From contig OZ234499.1 in NCBI GenBank assembly GCA_965153455.1, positions 4,571,577 through 4,635,576 on the forward strand: DNA of 64,000 nucleotides, written 5' to 3'. The stretch's first letter is position 1; each line of letters starts with the position of its first letter. Below, one piece after another: positions 1 through 11,678 of this stretch. Origin of the DNA: Sphagnum compactum. Lineage: Eukaryota; Bryophyta; Sphagnopsida; Sphagnales. The notes beneath the pieces are model-generated. The model was not told the origin of the DNA. It made no database searches and saw only the letters and a program-made list of their open reading frames with translations. The position numbers and the translations under genes were made by a program.

Positions 1-380
1 CCTTCTTGGTTAAACTTATATTTGTTGGTTAAACTTCTGTCTCTTGGTTAAACCTATATGTTTTACTGGTTAAATTTTTATCTATTGGTAAAACCTATAT
101 ATCTTATTGGATAAACTTCTCTCTCTTGGCAAAATCTATATATATTTTTAGTTAAACTTATATTTCTTGGCTAAACCTATATTTAGTGGTTAAACTTATA
201 TTTCTTTTTGGCTAAATTTCTATACCTTGGAAAAACCTATATGTCTTTTTAGATAAATTTATTTCTTTTAGCTCAACCTATATTTCTTCTTGTTAAACTT
301 GTATCTCTTGGCTAAACCTATATTTCTTCTTGGCTAAAATTCTATTTCTTGACAAAATCTATATATTTTATTTGTTAAAC
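1..380. repeat. degenerate AT-rich minisatellite at the window start
   Basis: The stretch is built from alternating short units of the type cttggttaaacttatatt and cttggctaaacctatattt, about 20-23 bp each, repeated with substitutions and small indels up to about position 380. It probably continues left of the window. No coding frame is supported; the reading frames here are just translations of the repeat. Confidence 0.75.
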
Positions 381-1424
381 TTCTACCTGCTCCTACTCCA
401 AAAATTAACTAAAAGACTAGATACATTATTCAATAATGCCACTTCAATTATTAGCAAAACCTCTACTTATTGGCAAAACCTACCTACCCACACGTCATCA
501 TACTTACCTATGCAGTTGCAAATTGTGGACTTCAATTACAAAAAGTATAATGTAAAATGTGGGTATTGCAATTGTGGGAATTTTTTGGCAGTGGTCCTCT
601 ACCTCCACTTTGGACCATTTAATACAAGACGTACTTAATTTAGTTAAGGAATAAGCTTGATAAATTTAAAGTTAAAAATACATCAAACAGTTATAATATT
701 GGCACAATTTTTAATATTAATCAAAATCAATCCTAGGTTGGATTTTGGGGAGGGAATTTGGCTAAATCTTCACATACAAATACTTGCAACAATATTCATT
801 TTATCTCTTTTGAAGGTGAATGAAGAAGATTTCAAGTTGGGCCTTGAAATTAAAGTGACCACACTAAAAGTAAGAGAATAAACCTTTATTTCATTCATTT
901 AATAAAAAAATTTCATTGTGTTTCAATTTTAATTCAACACTCACTCTTAAAGGATTATTTTGTATGACATTTGTATATGTTTATATAGTTATTAATTTTT
1001 ATCACATTTACCATTAAAATTGTTTAGGTTTATATATAAATATTTTGGGGTAATTAGTTTTAAACTCTAAGGCTAATGCTTCCATTCATTATAATTTTTA
1101 GTTGATTAATTTAAAAATTCAAAACATAGTTATAAATATTTTTTGTATTCCATTTGTAGTTTTGTTTGTATAATCATTAGGTTGAGACCATTTATCATGA
1201 AAATTATTTAGGGTTTTAAGTTTAAAGTTTAATGAAATGTGTTTTGATTTATTTAGGTTGTGTTTTGAAATGAATATACAATTCCTTTGAATGTGATATC
1301 ATCCTTTAACATCAATGGTATGATATTTTTTCTTAATCATTTTCTTATTTTTTTTATTACTTTGTTCTTAACTTAAGGAAATCAATCTCCTTGGATGGTT
1401 TTAATACGGTCATCAATTCCACTA
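381..1424. other. AT-rich spacer without a recognised gene
   Basis: No coding pattern or RNA gene is visible. A short segment near 545-580 (aatgtgggtattgcaat) resembles the core of the 100-bp array at 1425-2215, so it may be an outlying fragment of the same family. Confidence 0.5.
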
Positions 1425-2215
1425 AAAATGTTCCATGTTTTATATGTGGATTTAACATTTTGGCTTCCCATAGATAGTGTGGATTTAAAGTCATAATGCC
1501 AATATTTTGCCACCCACATATAACGTGCATTTTTAAATTTTCATGCAAGTACTGCATTTCCCTTTCCCATATTTAGTGTGGATTTAGGGTCATAATGCCA
1601 ATATTGCATTTTGCCACCCACATATAATGTGCATTTTTAAATTTTCATGCAAATATTGCATTTTCCTCTCCCATATATAGTGTGGATTTAGGGTCATAAT
1701 GTGGGTATTATACTTTGCCCCCACATACAATTTACATTCTTAAATTGTCATGTAGGAATTGCGTTTCCTTTTCCGCATATAATGTGGATTAGGGTCATAA
1801 TGTGGGTATTGCACTATGCCCCCACATATAGTGTGCATCTTTAAATTGTCATGCATGTATTGTAATTAGGGCTTTAACATATAGTGTGAATTAGGGTCAT
1901 AAGGTGGGTATTGCAATTTACCCCAATATACACTGTGCATCTTTAAATTGTCATGTAGGTGTTGCATTTAGGGCTCCCACATATAATGTGGATTAAGGTC
2001 ATAATGTGGGTATTACATTTTGTCCCCATATATAATGTGCATCTTTAAATTATCATGTAGGTGTTGCATTTAGGGCTCTCACGTATAGTGTGGATTAAGG
2101 TCATAATGTGGGTATTATGTTCCCCATATACAGTGTGCATATTTAAATTGTCATGTAAGTATTGCATTTTATTTTATTATAAATAGTGCAATTTGGGTTC
2201 TATCATGTGGGTATT
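1425..2215. repeat. tandem array, about 100-bp unit, about eight copies
   Basis: The phrase tagtgtggatttagggtcat recurs near 1475, 1574, 1678, 1777, 1880, 1983, 2084 and (degenerate) 2184, giving a period of about 99-104 bp. Each unit also carries tttaaattgtcatg and a cccacatataatgtgcat segment. Units differ by scattered substitutions, so the array is old. It lies directly upstream of the MULE transposase remnant and may be part of that element's terminal region; that link is inferred from position only. Confidence 0.8.
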
Positions 2216-2458
2216 ACATTTAAATTATCCATACATAATATGGATTTAAAATAGATTTGTGAGTATTACAATTTAAAATTTACAATATGGCCATAGACCA
2301 TATCATATGTTTTCCATACTTAACATTTAAGGTATTATGTGCATGATTGTATAGGGTTTAGATGAGGGATACAAATCAAGTACTTAGAACATGTACATTT
2401 GCATTAATATTGAATATGACAATTAACATGTAATTCAACATATTACAAGTATAAAATT

Positions 2459-3880
2459 TTGGACATTAACATCAACTTAGCATCTTTTTTGGTACAATTA
2501 ACTCAAAACATAGTTTCAAACATGGGTCGTGCTTCAAAATCACAATCTATTGAAATCCAAAACCCAAGGAAGTCACCTTTTAACACCATGGACTTGGTGT
2601 GGAAAAAAAATGTTCGACATGGAAAGGCACATATAATTGAAGTTGAGTGTGCATACATCCCACATGTACAAGTATCAAAATTTCTAAATGGTGAACGAAA
2701 TCATGAAGACTCCCCAATGGAGTGGAACATTTATAAATGGGTACCCCCACAAGAAAATGTAAAAATGCCAAGAATCCAAAACCACCTTGGCCATATTTGG
2801 TATGATGTTCTATTGTTCACTTTTATTATATGGAACTTGTTTTTTAATCTCATATTTTACCAAATTTTAAATCCTAAATTGATTGCACATTTTGTAGGTA
2901 TGCATGTAGGTATGAACTAAAAGACAATTGTGGAGACCCAAATCACCATTGATCCATTAAATAGGGTTGTTTGGCTCAAATCTCGATTAAACGATTATAC
3001 ACACGACCCAAGGTGGCGAAAATAATCTTCTACCATCAACCTCATACACAGGCCAATGGTGAACTTGTGCATGGCAAACATGACCTTGATTCCATTGTAT
3101 GACCTTTTTTTTTTCCCCACGAATATCACAAGCCTTCAAGGACCACATTTGGATTCAATTGGGTTTAAGCTACACCATCAAGCAAATATATGACAAGCAT
3201 AAGGCAATATGGTGGGCTAGAATCAATGCAGGAGAAGTGATGACAAGGGATGATTTCATTAGGCAACAAAACATTGTTTATTTAGATTGCAAACACAAAA
3301 AAGGGAGTTGAATTTTACACAAAATCCAGTCATTTCCCTTTGCACATGGGCATTTAATCATCCAGATGATGTGTTTTATTTTTAAGATGCAAGTGAAAAT
3401 AATGGGATTCATGTCCCATTCACAATAGGGATACAAACCTTATCTCAATTGCAAGCCATGGTTTCATTAAGTGATAATGGGACAATCTCAATGGATGCTA
3501 CCTTTGACACCAATGATGTGAGATTTCATTTGTTCACATTGATGGTGTTTGATGCACATCGCATTGGAGTGTCGGTTGCATGGATCATTGCAAGCCGCCA
3601 AACATGCAATGATTTAGTGGAATGGCTAACTCCTTTGAAAACAAAGCTTCTAAGGAAAAACCCTAAATGGAAACCTTCATGTTTCATTGTTGATGATGCT
3701 CCATAATAGTTACGAGCATTGCAGTGAGTTTTATTCTCATTCTACTTTTTTTTGAACTTTTATGTACATACAACCATTTCAAAATTTCATCCCACATTCT
3801 CCATTGTAAATAATGTTATTAGTTGAAATGATAATAAATTTGTATTTTATGCATGGTTAGAATTGTGTGGGGCGATGATC
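2459..3880 (+). pseudogene. Mutator-like (MULE) transposase remnant
   Basis: Three blocks in the same order as plant MULE transposases are visible. Block one (about 2560-2800) reads as an N-terminal domain with the phrase IEVECAYIPHVQVSKFL. Block two (about 3110-3300) contains LGLSYTIKQIYDKHKAIWW and MTRDDFIRQQNI. Block three (about 3380-3706) is the start of the DDE catalytic domain, with ISMDATFDTNDVRFHLFTLM, then WIIASR and CFIVDDAP. The motifs and their order are typical of SWIM-type MULE proteins. The frame is broken: a stop follows block two, a stop lies between FYF and DASENNG, and two stops follow VDDAP. A possible intron runs from about 2800 to 2897. After about 3880 the catalytic domain is replaced by a minisatellite, so the third acidic residue and zinc finger are missing. 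Non-functional. Confidence 0.75.
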
Positions 3881-3884
3881 AAAT

Positions 3885-4345
3885 GCACAAAAACAAAAGA
3901 AAAAAAGACGATGATGAGCTAATTCATTGTTGTCTTCTATGGGTGCACAAAGATGACAACGAGTTGACTTGTTGTCGTTTTCTCTTGGTGCATAGAGGTG
4001 ATGATGAATCGGATTGTTGTCGTCATCTTTGGGTGCACAAAAAGCAAAAAAAATAAAATGATGACGAGTTGGCACTCATTGTTATTTTCTCTGGGTGCAC
4101 ACAAATAAATAAATAAAAGATGATGATGAATGTTGACTTGTTGTCATCTTCTCTGAGTGTATAGAAAGAAAACAAAAGAAAACGATGACAAGCGTCGGTT
4201 CATTGTCATCTTTTCTAGGTGCACAGAAACACAAGAAAAAAATACGATGACGAGCTAGTTCATTGTCGTCTTTTCTGGGTGCACAGAAATGATGACGAGC
4301 TGGCTAGTCGTCATCGTCTTCTCTGGGTGCATAGAGGTGTTGTGC
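3885..4345. repeat. minisatellite with gatgacgag / gtcgtcttctctgggtgca core
   Basis: About eight units are built from gatgacgagttggttcattg, gtcgtcttttctgggtgcac and a variable A-rich spacer (caaaaacaaaagaaaaaa and similar). Unit length varies from about 50 to 80 bp because the A-rich part expands and contracts. The array interrupts the MULE coding region. Open frames on both strands are products of the repeat, not genes. Confidence 0.8.
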
Positions 4346-6290
4346 TCTAGCAATAATCGCTTCAACAACAATCGCTCCAACAAACATGGTCACTCCAACA
4401 AGCTCTGTCTAAGCGTTGATGATTTTTTGAAAGTAAGTAAAGCAAAGGTCTCATAAACCTAAACCCAAACTGAAAATGCAAAGTGGGCATAAGTGCAAGG
4501 AAAAAATGTAAAAGACATACCTTGTTTTGGTGTCTTCTTGAAGATGTTGCACCTTGTGTTGCTTACACCTTGAAGTTGCTACAGCTCCTAGTTTTTCTCT
4601 GAACATGAGCAATGGCAATGGACGATTGCATTGTTGTAGTAGTGACAATGACAACAACAAGAAAGAGAGTTTTGAAAAACAAATCCGTAACATAGATATA
4701 AAAACGAGGTAAGTGCGAATTTGTTTTTTGAATGGAGTAGGTTTGTGAGCAAGGTAGGTCCATGAGTTGAAAAAAAATAATCTCTTGAAGGGCAGGCTAA
4801 AAATGAATAAATTATGATTCAACCTTTGTGATTACGCGAGGTTTAGTAATTGGATGAGCACTAGTTCATCCGAAACAAAATTGGTCCAGTCATGGGGGCT
4901 GGGTCACTCGAGCTATCATATAGTAGCTCAAAGTTCACCTTCACACTCGCACTAGTGGGTCACCTCAAGGGTCATTGGGTGCATAAAAACGTTCAAGATT
5001 TTTGTATTTGGAGGTATGCGTACTAAGCCTGAAATCCTGCGAGGCATTTCAAAAAAAAAAACTCTTGCACCCATGAGCATAGAGGTGTGGGTGTTCCATT
5101 TTTTGAAATGTCCCATGCAATTTTTCCTCATGTTTAGCATGCATCCTTGACTATCCTTTATTATTTCTCTCTCTTCCAAGAAAAAAGGAGAAAATTATCT
5201 TTGCAAGTGTGAATAAGATTAAAAAAAAAAACTCCATGTTAATTTTTGATTAGCATCATGTGTGAACATGTTAAAATAATGTTTAGGAGTTTGATGATAT
5301 TTTGAAATGTTTAAAATTGTGATCGATGGCACCTGTTAAGCTGGTGTTAATTCCAAGCCCTAAAATCCAAGTGTGACCATACCTTTAGAGACCCAGAGGA
5401 AGCAAATCCTGCTAGGCAGGTGGGCAAAAGTGAAAAGGAAAAGGGATCTGAGAGACCCAATGGAGATAAATCCCAGTAGGCAGGTGAGCTTCCGGAAGCC
5501 GAATAGGTGGACTCCACCATGAGTAGGTGGGGGAGCTCCTCGTAAGTGGAGAATCCTCAGAAGGGGCATTTTTTTCGTAGGCAAGTCTTTGGCATGTGAA
5601 GGGCATCAACTTTAAGGTACAAGCCTGTGAGACTTGATTCGAATACAAGCAAAAAAGGTAAGGAGACAAAATAATCGGAAACAACAACACTGGTGCACAT
5701 TGCGACAGCCTTTTTAATACTTACGTGTAAATTTAAAATGAAAATTTCAAAAATGAAGTCATTTTGAAGGCTTTCAATTGCCAGAAGTAAGAAAATAAAA
5801 GAGAAAATTGTCAAGATTTGTTCTATTTGCTCTGGTTTCCAGCCAGATTTGATTACATCTTCTTGTGGATGATCACCACTTTCTTCACATCTTCCTATGC
5901 ACAATTGCCATTTAGACTGCCAAAAAAAATTGCTAGTGCACAGAAGAAAAAGGTGGGGGAAAAAAAAAAGTGAGTGAGAGAATTAGGAAAGGGTACCGAG
6001 CAAGTTCATAATAGAAGAAAAATCGACCCATCCACAAGAAGTACATGGCAAATAAAAGCTTAAGAACACATATCACTAAAGAACATAACAATCAGGACAC
6101 CACTAATACACTAATAAAATAGAAGAGCATAAACTGAAAAAGGCCTTGTCAGCCAAGTTCATAATGGGCAGACGAAACTCGAGGTAACTTGTGCAATCTC
6201 GTACTTCTGCCAACAGCACGCAAGCTAACTCCTGTTGCAGTGGACAACACGTCTTCTGTGACCCATACTTGTGAATTGGTCATGTCAGAA
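4346..6290. other. intergenic, no recognised gene
   Basis: No supported gene. It contains a two-copy tandem duplication at about 5388-5490, where gagaccca is followed by aatcc(t/c)(g/a)ctaggcaggtg. It also contains one copy of the dispersed GTAGCC repeat at 5836-5920. Minus-strand frames between 4450 and 5900 have no family resemblance. Confidence 0.5.
5836..5920 (+). repeat. dispersed GTAGCC/TGTGGATGATCACC repeat, copy 1
   Basis: The segment ccagccagatttgattacat followed by cttcttgtggatgatcacca matches three other places in the window (28559-28672, 32748-32890, 40295-40435). It ends with a gccatttagact tail and an A run. This copy lacks the upstream gtagccaaaa half. Confidence 0.6.
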
Positions 6291-7610
6291 CTTCTGGCTG
6301 TGTCAGATCAAAAAAGTTGGGAGCTGCTTGCCGCTTCAATCGTCGTGCAAATCCCACTTACATCAGGTTGAATCTCACTGCAAGCTTTTTGCTTTCATTT
6401 GTGGGCTTGATTGCATTTCTGATTGCTGAGCTGGAGCTTTAATGCTGTCTCGTGCAAGCCCTCCACTTTAAGTTTGACCGTAGACTTGTCTTGTGGAATT
6501 AACGACATTGCCAGTTTTTGCTTCCGATTCTTGCTCATCATTTTCTGATCCGTTCTTATGTCGGTTGATCGTAAACTTCTAGCACCTGTTTCAAGAGTTT
6601 GAGCTAAAACAGGAAAAAAAACCTATGTCTGAGGTAAGGTTATAATAGCTAGTCGAAAATGCGTTGCAGAAATGGGCTGTGATGCGAGATCGGTACGATC
6701 TTTTTCGACGGCCGTCCTTTGTACATTGGTGGACAGTGACTTTCAGCGCAGATAAGGGATAAGAGAGAGCTTCCCATCGAAGAAAAATATCGGTGTCCTG
6801 TGTCAAGTAAACTATCTCTGTTTGATCTTCAATTATCACTTGTGAATTTTTTTTGAACTCGGCCTCTCTATTTTGTCCAAAGGTTCGAACTCTCTTCAAA
6901 GGAAGAAGATAATTTTGTGTCTCTGGAAACGGTAAACTTGCTCCTGTTCGGCTCACAAGTTTGTTTAAGTTTCCTTGCTCTTCTCTTCCGGGTACTATTA
7001 CATTTTTGAATGAGTTCCGAGTTTTTGTTCTTGTGTAAACAAACAAGCCGAAGGTCCAGAAGTTGACCCTAACCCCAGCCCTACACTTTACTGAGCAATC
7101 ATTCCTGTTTTGTGCTTGAAATCGGTCTTTGACAGGTGTGTATGTTCAGAAGATTCAGGACATGAATCTCACCTCTTGATATTGTTTCTTTTTGCGAGAG
7201 CATTACTGCTACATGGTTAAAACCCAGCTGCTCAAGCCACTCAGCATGTCCATGTTCTCCAGATTCTATAACATGGAACCTCCTCTTTGTATTTTCCTTG
7301 ATTTTTGCTTTTCTCTATGATTCTATGGTGCAGCTAAAGATTGAAGCACCGACACATCACATTCAGGCATGCTTCCAGAGTGGCAAACTCTGTTGCATTA
7401 GTATCAGACTATCGTCTTTGTCCATTCTTTTGGCCAACTCTCTTCTTTGTGCATACCTACTCTCAGTGCCTTGCAGTGTTAACATTTGCATGGCTTTCCT
7501 TCTCAGGTTTTCTCAGTTTTCTCAGTTCTCCTCAGGTTTTCAGGAGAACCAAAGGACTTGAAAGGTGATCATCTGCAACATCAGTGCTGGTTTATCAGGG
7601 TTTTGGAGCA
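6291..7610 (+). promoter_or_regulatory. CYP94 upstream and probable 5' leader region (duplicated downstream)
   Basis: No coding exon is recognised here. It is noteworthy because a diverged copy of the same block lies at about 10370-11400. Matching phrases in the same order include gagctgct, gctttttgctttcat, tgttcggctca, aggtccagaa and accagctgctcaagcc. Near 7505 the pyrimidine-rich tract ending ttctcagg aligns with ctacaaatcagg of the copy, which could mark a 5'-UTR intron acceptor. Transcription start and TATA box could not be fixed. Confidence 0.4.
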
Positions 7611-9393
7611 ATGTCAACACAAGAGGAAGAGATCATCAAGTTTTTTCCTGAGAAAGTTCACCAACTACAGGCCTTTGGGATAGCATTATTTGTGATCATT
7701 GTTGTAAATCTTGTCTACATATGGTGGCATCATCCCCTGTATGGAAAGAACAAAGGGCCTAAAGTGTACCCAGTAGTGGGAAGTTTAGTACAGTTCCTAT
7801 GGCACAGAAGTGTAGTTCACGACTGGATGACAGATCACATCAAGAATCAACCCACTATGACAATCCGAAATACAAGGCCTGGTGGATTTGCTCGGACGCT
7901 GTGTAGATCTTGTATGTACACAACAGCAAACCCTGAGAATGTGGAGTACATATTGAAGACCAATTTTGAGAATTACCCAAAAGGTGACCTTGCACAACTC
8001 AATTTGGGTGATCTTCTTGGGGAAGGGATTTTCAATGTGAATGGGGAGTTGTGGAAAGTGCAACGAAAATTTGCAAGCCATGAATTTACCTCAAAGTCAC
8101 TTCGAAACTTCATGCATGGTATAGTTCAAGCAGAACTCAATGATCGACTGATCCCTCTGCTTGCAAAAACTTGCAGTGTGGGAGCCTCAATTGATCTCCA
8201 AGACCTTTTCATGCGTTTTGCATTTGATAGCATTTGCAAATTGGGGTTTGGAGTTGATCCTGCTTGCCTTGATTTTTCACTTCCAAATGTGGAGTTTGCC
8301 CAAGCATTTGATATGGGAACATTCCTTACTTCTGCTCGGTCGAGGACTTATGCATTCATCTGGAGGATGAAGCGTGCTCTTAATGTTGGCAGCGAAAGAA
8401 AGTTGTGTGAAGTTGTGCGTCAGATTGATGAATTTGCCATGTCTGTGATCCACACAAGGAGGAAACAATTAATTGAAATTGCTTCTGGAAGGACCAGATC
8501 AGAAAGTTTGGAAGGTCAACATATGGACCTTCTGTCACGATTCATGGGCCTCCCTGCACAAGAAAAGGAAAGGAGTGTTGAACATGAGGAAAAGAACTGG
8601 AAGCAGGAAGCCTTCTCTGATCGCTTCTTGCGGGACATTGTGATAAGTTTCATCCTAGCAGGAAGGGATACCACCTCTGCAGGTCTATTCATACAATCAG
8701 TTTAGTCCTCATTTGGTTTCTTCAGACTAGAACTTGCTTCATTGATTTATCACTTGGTCCGTAACATCTGTTTGGGTTTGTATTACAGGCCTATCATGGT
8801 TCTTTTGGTTGCTCTCATGCAACTGTCAAGTCGAGGGCAAAATTTGTGCTGAGATTGCGAAAATAGTGAAGTCCAGAGTTCATGTTGACAGCAAGGATGG
8901 AATGGTTGATCTCAACACCTCATTCACTTATGAGGAGCTGAAGGAAATGCACTACTTGCATGCAGCAGTGACAGAATCTCTTAGGCTCTACCCACCAGTT
9001 CCAATTGATAATAAGACAGCCCTAGAAGATGATGTGCTGCCAGATGGAACCAAGATCACTAAGATGTCAATTGTTGGCTATCATCCATATGCAATGGGAA
9101 GAATGGAGCAACTGTGGGGGGCTGATTGCCTTGAGTTCAAACCAGAAAGGTGGCTGAAAGATGGAGTTTTTGTTCCAGAAAGCCCGTATAAGTTTGCTGT
9201 GTTTCAAGCAGGCCCTCGTGTGTGCTTGGGGAAAGACTTTGCAATGCTTCAAATGAAGTTGGTAGTAGCAGGGCTACTAACTCACTTCACATTTTCTGTC
9301 CCTGAAAATTTCAAGCCAACCTATGTCTTGAACTTGACCATGCCAATCAAGAGTGGCTTGCCAGTAAGGGTTCATCCAAGGGCACAGAAATAG
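7611..9393 (+). CDS. CYP94: cytochrome P450, CYP94 family (fatty-acid or oxylipin omega-hydroxylase type)
   Basis: Two exons, 7611-8682 and 8789-9393, are joined across a 106-bp GT-AG intron and give 558 residues, a normal P450 length. An N-terminal membrane anchor lies at about residues 22-40 (FGIALFVIIVVNLVYIWW). The oxygen-binding I-helix motif AGRDTT is at 350-355, the ExxR motif ESLR at 420-423, FKPERW follows, and the heme loop FQAGPRVCLG is at 496-505 with Cys503 as the iron ligand. All key residues are present. Phrases such as TANPENVEYILKTNFENYPKG, LGEGIFNVNGELWKVQRK and FGVDPACL are typical of CYP94 within the CYP86 clan. Known CYP94 enzymes are ER-bound hydroxylases of fatty acids or jasmonoyl-isoleucine; the substrate here cannot be told. 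The start at 7611 is the first ATG of the frame; the 9 upstream in-frame codons begin with GTG. The intron falls just after the I-helix. CYP704 or CYP86 are less likely alternatives. Confidence 0.93.
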
Positions 9394-9427
9394 GATTCTG
9401 TGAGGATTATGAAGCAGATGCACATGT

Positions 9428-9433
9428 AATAAA
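9428..9433 (+). terminator. candidate polyadenylation signal for CYP94
   Basis: An AATAAA hexamer lies 35 bp after the CYP94 stop codon. The hexamer is seen; its use is inferred. Plant signals are loose, and the real cleavage site may be further downstream. Confidence 0.35.
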
Positions 9434-10369
9434 AGTAAACGAAGAAGACGTTGATGTGAGGTGAAGTTGGCATGACGAAGAGCCTCCTCCTCATGATGGA
9501 GTTGGACATTGTATGGTAGAATGATTACTATCCACAGGCATAATGTATGTCTTTCCAGTTGTCTTTCCAATGACCCTTTTAGAAACCTCTTCACAAATTT
9601 GGCTTTGTAACCCCTCACCATCGAGCGGGTTCCTTTCTTCCCCCAAGCTGTCCTAAGCATGTTAAAGAATATCCCATGGCACCCTTTCCCCATTTTAATC
9701 AAATTACCAAACATTAGTTTCCCACATCATTGTTGAGATGTCTGTGCTGGTCAATAGCTTGTGAATATATCTTCCCACGAATTTTACACAGATGGTAAAA
9801 CAAGCCATATCTAGGTTTTCCACACACTTGAACATTTTATGATGTGCTCCTGTGGATTATTTTCCTCTGTTATTTGCTGTCCATTGTTAGAGAGAGGATT
9901 TTCAGGAATTTTCCATTGCGGAAGAGAAATCTTACATCTCAAAATTTGACATCAGAATCAGTCAAGTCAGGTCATTCTGTGTTTCTTGGTGCCTGGGAAC
10001 TCGGGCTAGTTCTGGGCACCAAGACTGGCCCATCTCCTATACATAAATTGGATGTACTTGGAGCAAAACGCTTTTAGGAAATTCAATCGTCTTTTGTACA
10101 ACATATGTCGAGCAAAAGAAGCTTTTGTAGCAAAATGAAGTCAGTTGCACATGGAGATGCCCATTTGTATTTACTGGATACCCATCGTTTGCCAACCCTG
10201 CAATTGTGAGTTCAATTTTTTCGAATTTCACGTTGCTGGTTTGAACTTTGAACTTTCCATGGGGCAGAGCCATCACGCAACGAGCGGCTCTTTAAATTTT
10301 CTCCTCTTCCATTTCGTATCAGTTGTTGTTGTTATTCTTCTGCGCACATGTTTCGTTTCTATGGAGTGT
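9434..10369. other. CYP94 3' flank without a recognised gene
   Basis: No gene is seen. A perfect 9-bp inverted repeat (cttggtgcc at 9985-9993 and ggcaccaag at 10015-10023) could form a small hairpin. Confidence 0.4.
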
Positions 10370-11515
10370 TGGCGGATCATCGAAGATTTGGAGAGCTGCT
10401 CGTCTCCTTCGATCATCATGCAAACCAAGCGATATGGCTTGAATCCCAATTACAAGCATTTTGCTTTCATTCCTATGTTCCTGAATCCGAGCACGCAAAC
10501 CAAGCGATAAGGCTTGAATCCCCATTACAGGCAATATGGATTCACTCCTATGTTCCTGAATCCGAGCTACAGTTTGCGAACGCCGACTGTCTTACCACTG
10601 TAAAGTGCTCACCAACAATCTGTCAGATGGACTTCTAGCTTGCAATTTTGATATTGCCGACTTTTGCTTCCAACTGTAAACAGTGAACATTGCTATTGTT
10701 CGGCTCAAAGTGGAAAAATATCTCCAAATTTTCATTGGCTTGCTGCTCTTATCTTCTAGGAAATCCACTTTTGTGTCACTTATGGTCTGTTTGTTCATGT
10801 GTATAACAAACAGAACCTCCAGAAAGCTCCATAAAACTTTCCTCAGAAAACATTCCTATTGTGCACTAGGAACTATTCTTTGTTCATCTGCACATGCTCA
10901 AATGGATTCTTTAACATAACATTCTCCTTATGCTATTGTTTGTTGTGAAGAACTTCCCCGTTCTGCATTGACAACCAGCTACTCAAAGCCTGAGCAAGAT
11001 ATACAAGTTTCCTTATTATTCTGTAAAAGGGAACGAGTTGTGGACCCTTCAGTTCTTCTTTCTGTGTCTCTCTGTAAAATCATGGATCAGTTAATATTTA
11101 ACTGATGAAAACATGGACTTTGCATCTGTAATTGTTCATAACTCTCTCTCTCAACTACCACATTAAACATAAACCCTAGGCACTCTTTCAGAGTTATTCA
11201 AATCTTCTGTTGTGTTGGAGGCCATCTGTGTTGTCCACTCTCTTGCATCTCTTCTTCTTATCACTTAATATGCTTGTAGTTTTAACATAGCACTTGTTTT
11301 CTACAAATCAGGTTACTTGAGTTTTGACGAACCAAAAAGTCGGAATTTGCTGACATCTCCAACATCAGTTTTAGGGGATATCCCAAAGGTTTTGGTGAAA
11401 TGTCAGGCAAGACATTGTTTCACAAGAAGGCCCTCTAAGTGCAGGCTTTGGTGATAACACAATTCGCAGTTATTGTTGTTACTCTACATACAGTGGCATC
11501 ATCCCCTATGAGCCA
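10370..11515 (+). pseudogene. decayed duplicate of the CYP94 upstream region and first codons
   Basis: The block repeats, in the same order and orientation, the sequence at about 6291-7740. The best stretch is at 11480-11513: ctacatacagtggcatcatc followed by ccctatg matches the CYP94 codons for YIWWHHPLYG (ctacatatggtggcatcatc then ccctgtatgg). Just upstream, ggttttggtgaaatgtcagg aligns with ggttttggagcaatgtcaac around the CYP94 start codon. The copy stops at about codon 45 and is full of indels, so it encodes nothing. No P450 core is found after 11515. It indicates a tandem duplication of the locus followed by loss of the body of the second gene, or a partial duplication. Confidence 0.75.
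10421..10570 (+). repeat. 75-bp tandem duplication, two copies
   Basis: The two units, 10421-10495 and 10496-10570, both start caaaccaagcgata and end tcctatgttcctgaatccga. They differ at about ten positions. The equivalent place in the upstream CYP94 block (near 6350) has only one unit, so this duplication arose after the larger one. Confidence 0.85.
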
Positions 11516-11678
11516 AAATATTTTTCGCAAAATGTTGAAAATTTGCCACGAAAAAAATCATGGGTACCACGGGGGGAAATTCTTTGAAGCTTATTTATAT
11601 TTATATGGCTGATTTTCTTCTAACCGTCTATTCTTACTTGGGTTTACACAATAAGTGTAGGATAAAGCCTGGAGGTGA

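Noticed and set aside
3853-4075. Charged, repetitive frames on both strands
   Set aside because: They derive from the gatgacgag minisatellite, and the same repeat is open on both strands.
6591-7046. 151-codon minus-strand frame upstream of CYP94
   Set aside because: The same region aligns with the decayed copy near 10.5-10.9 kb where the frame is not kept, so it is not conserved as coding.
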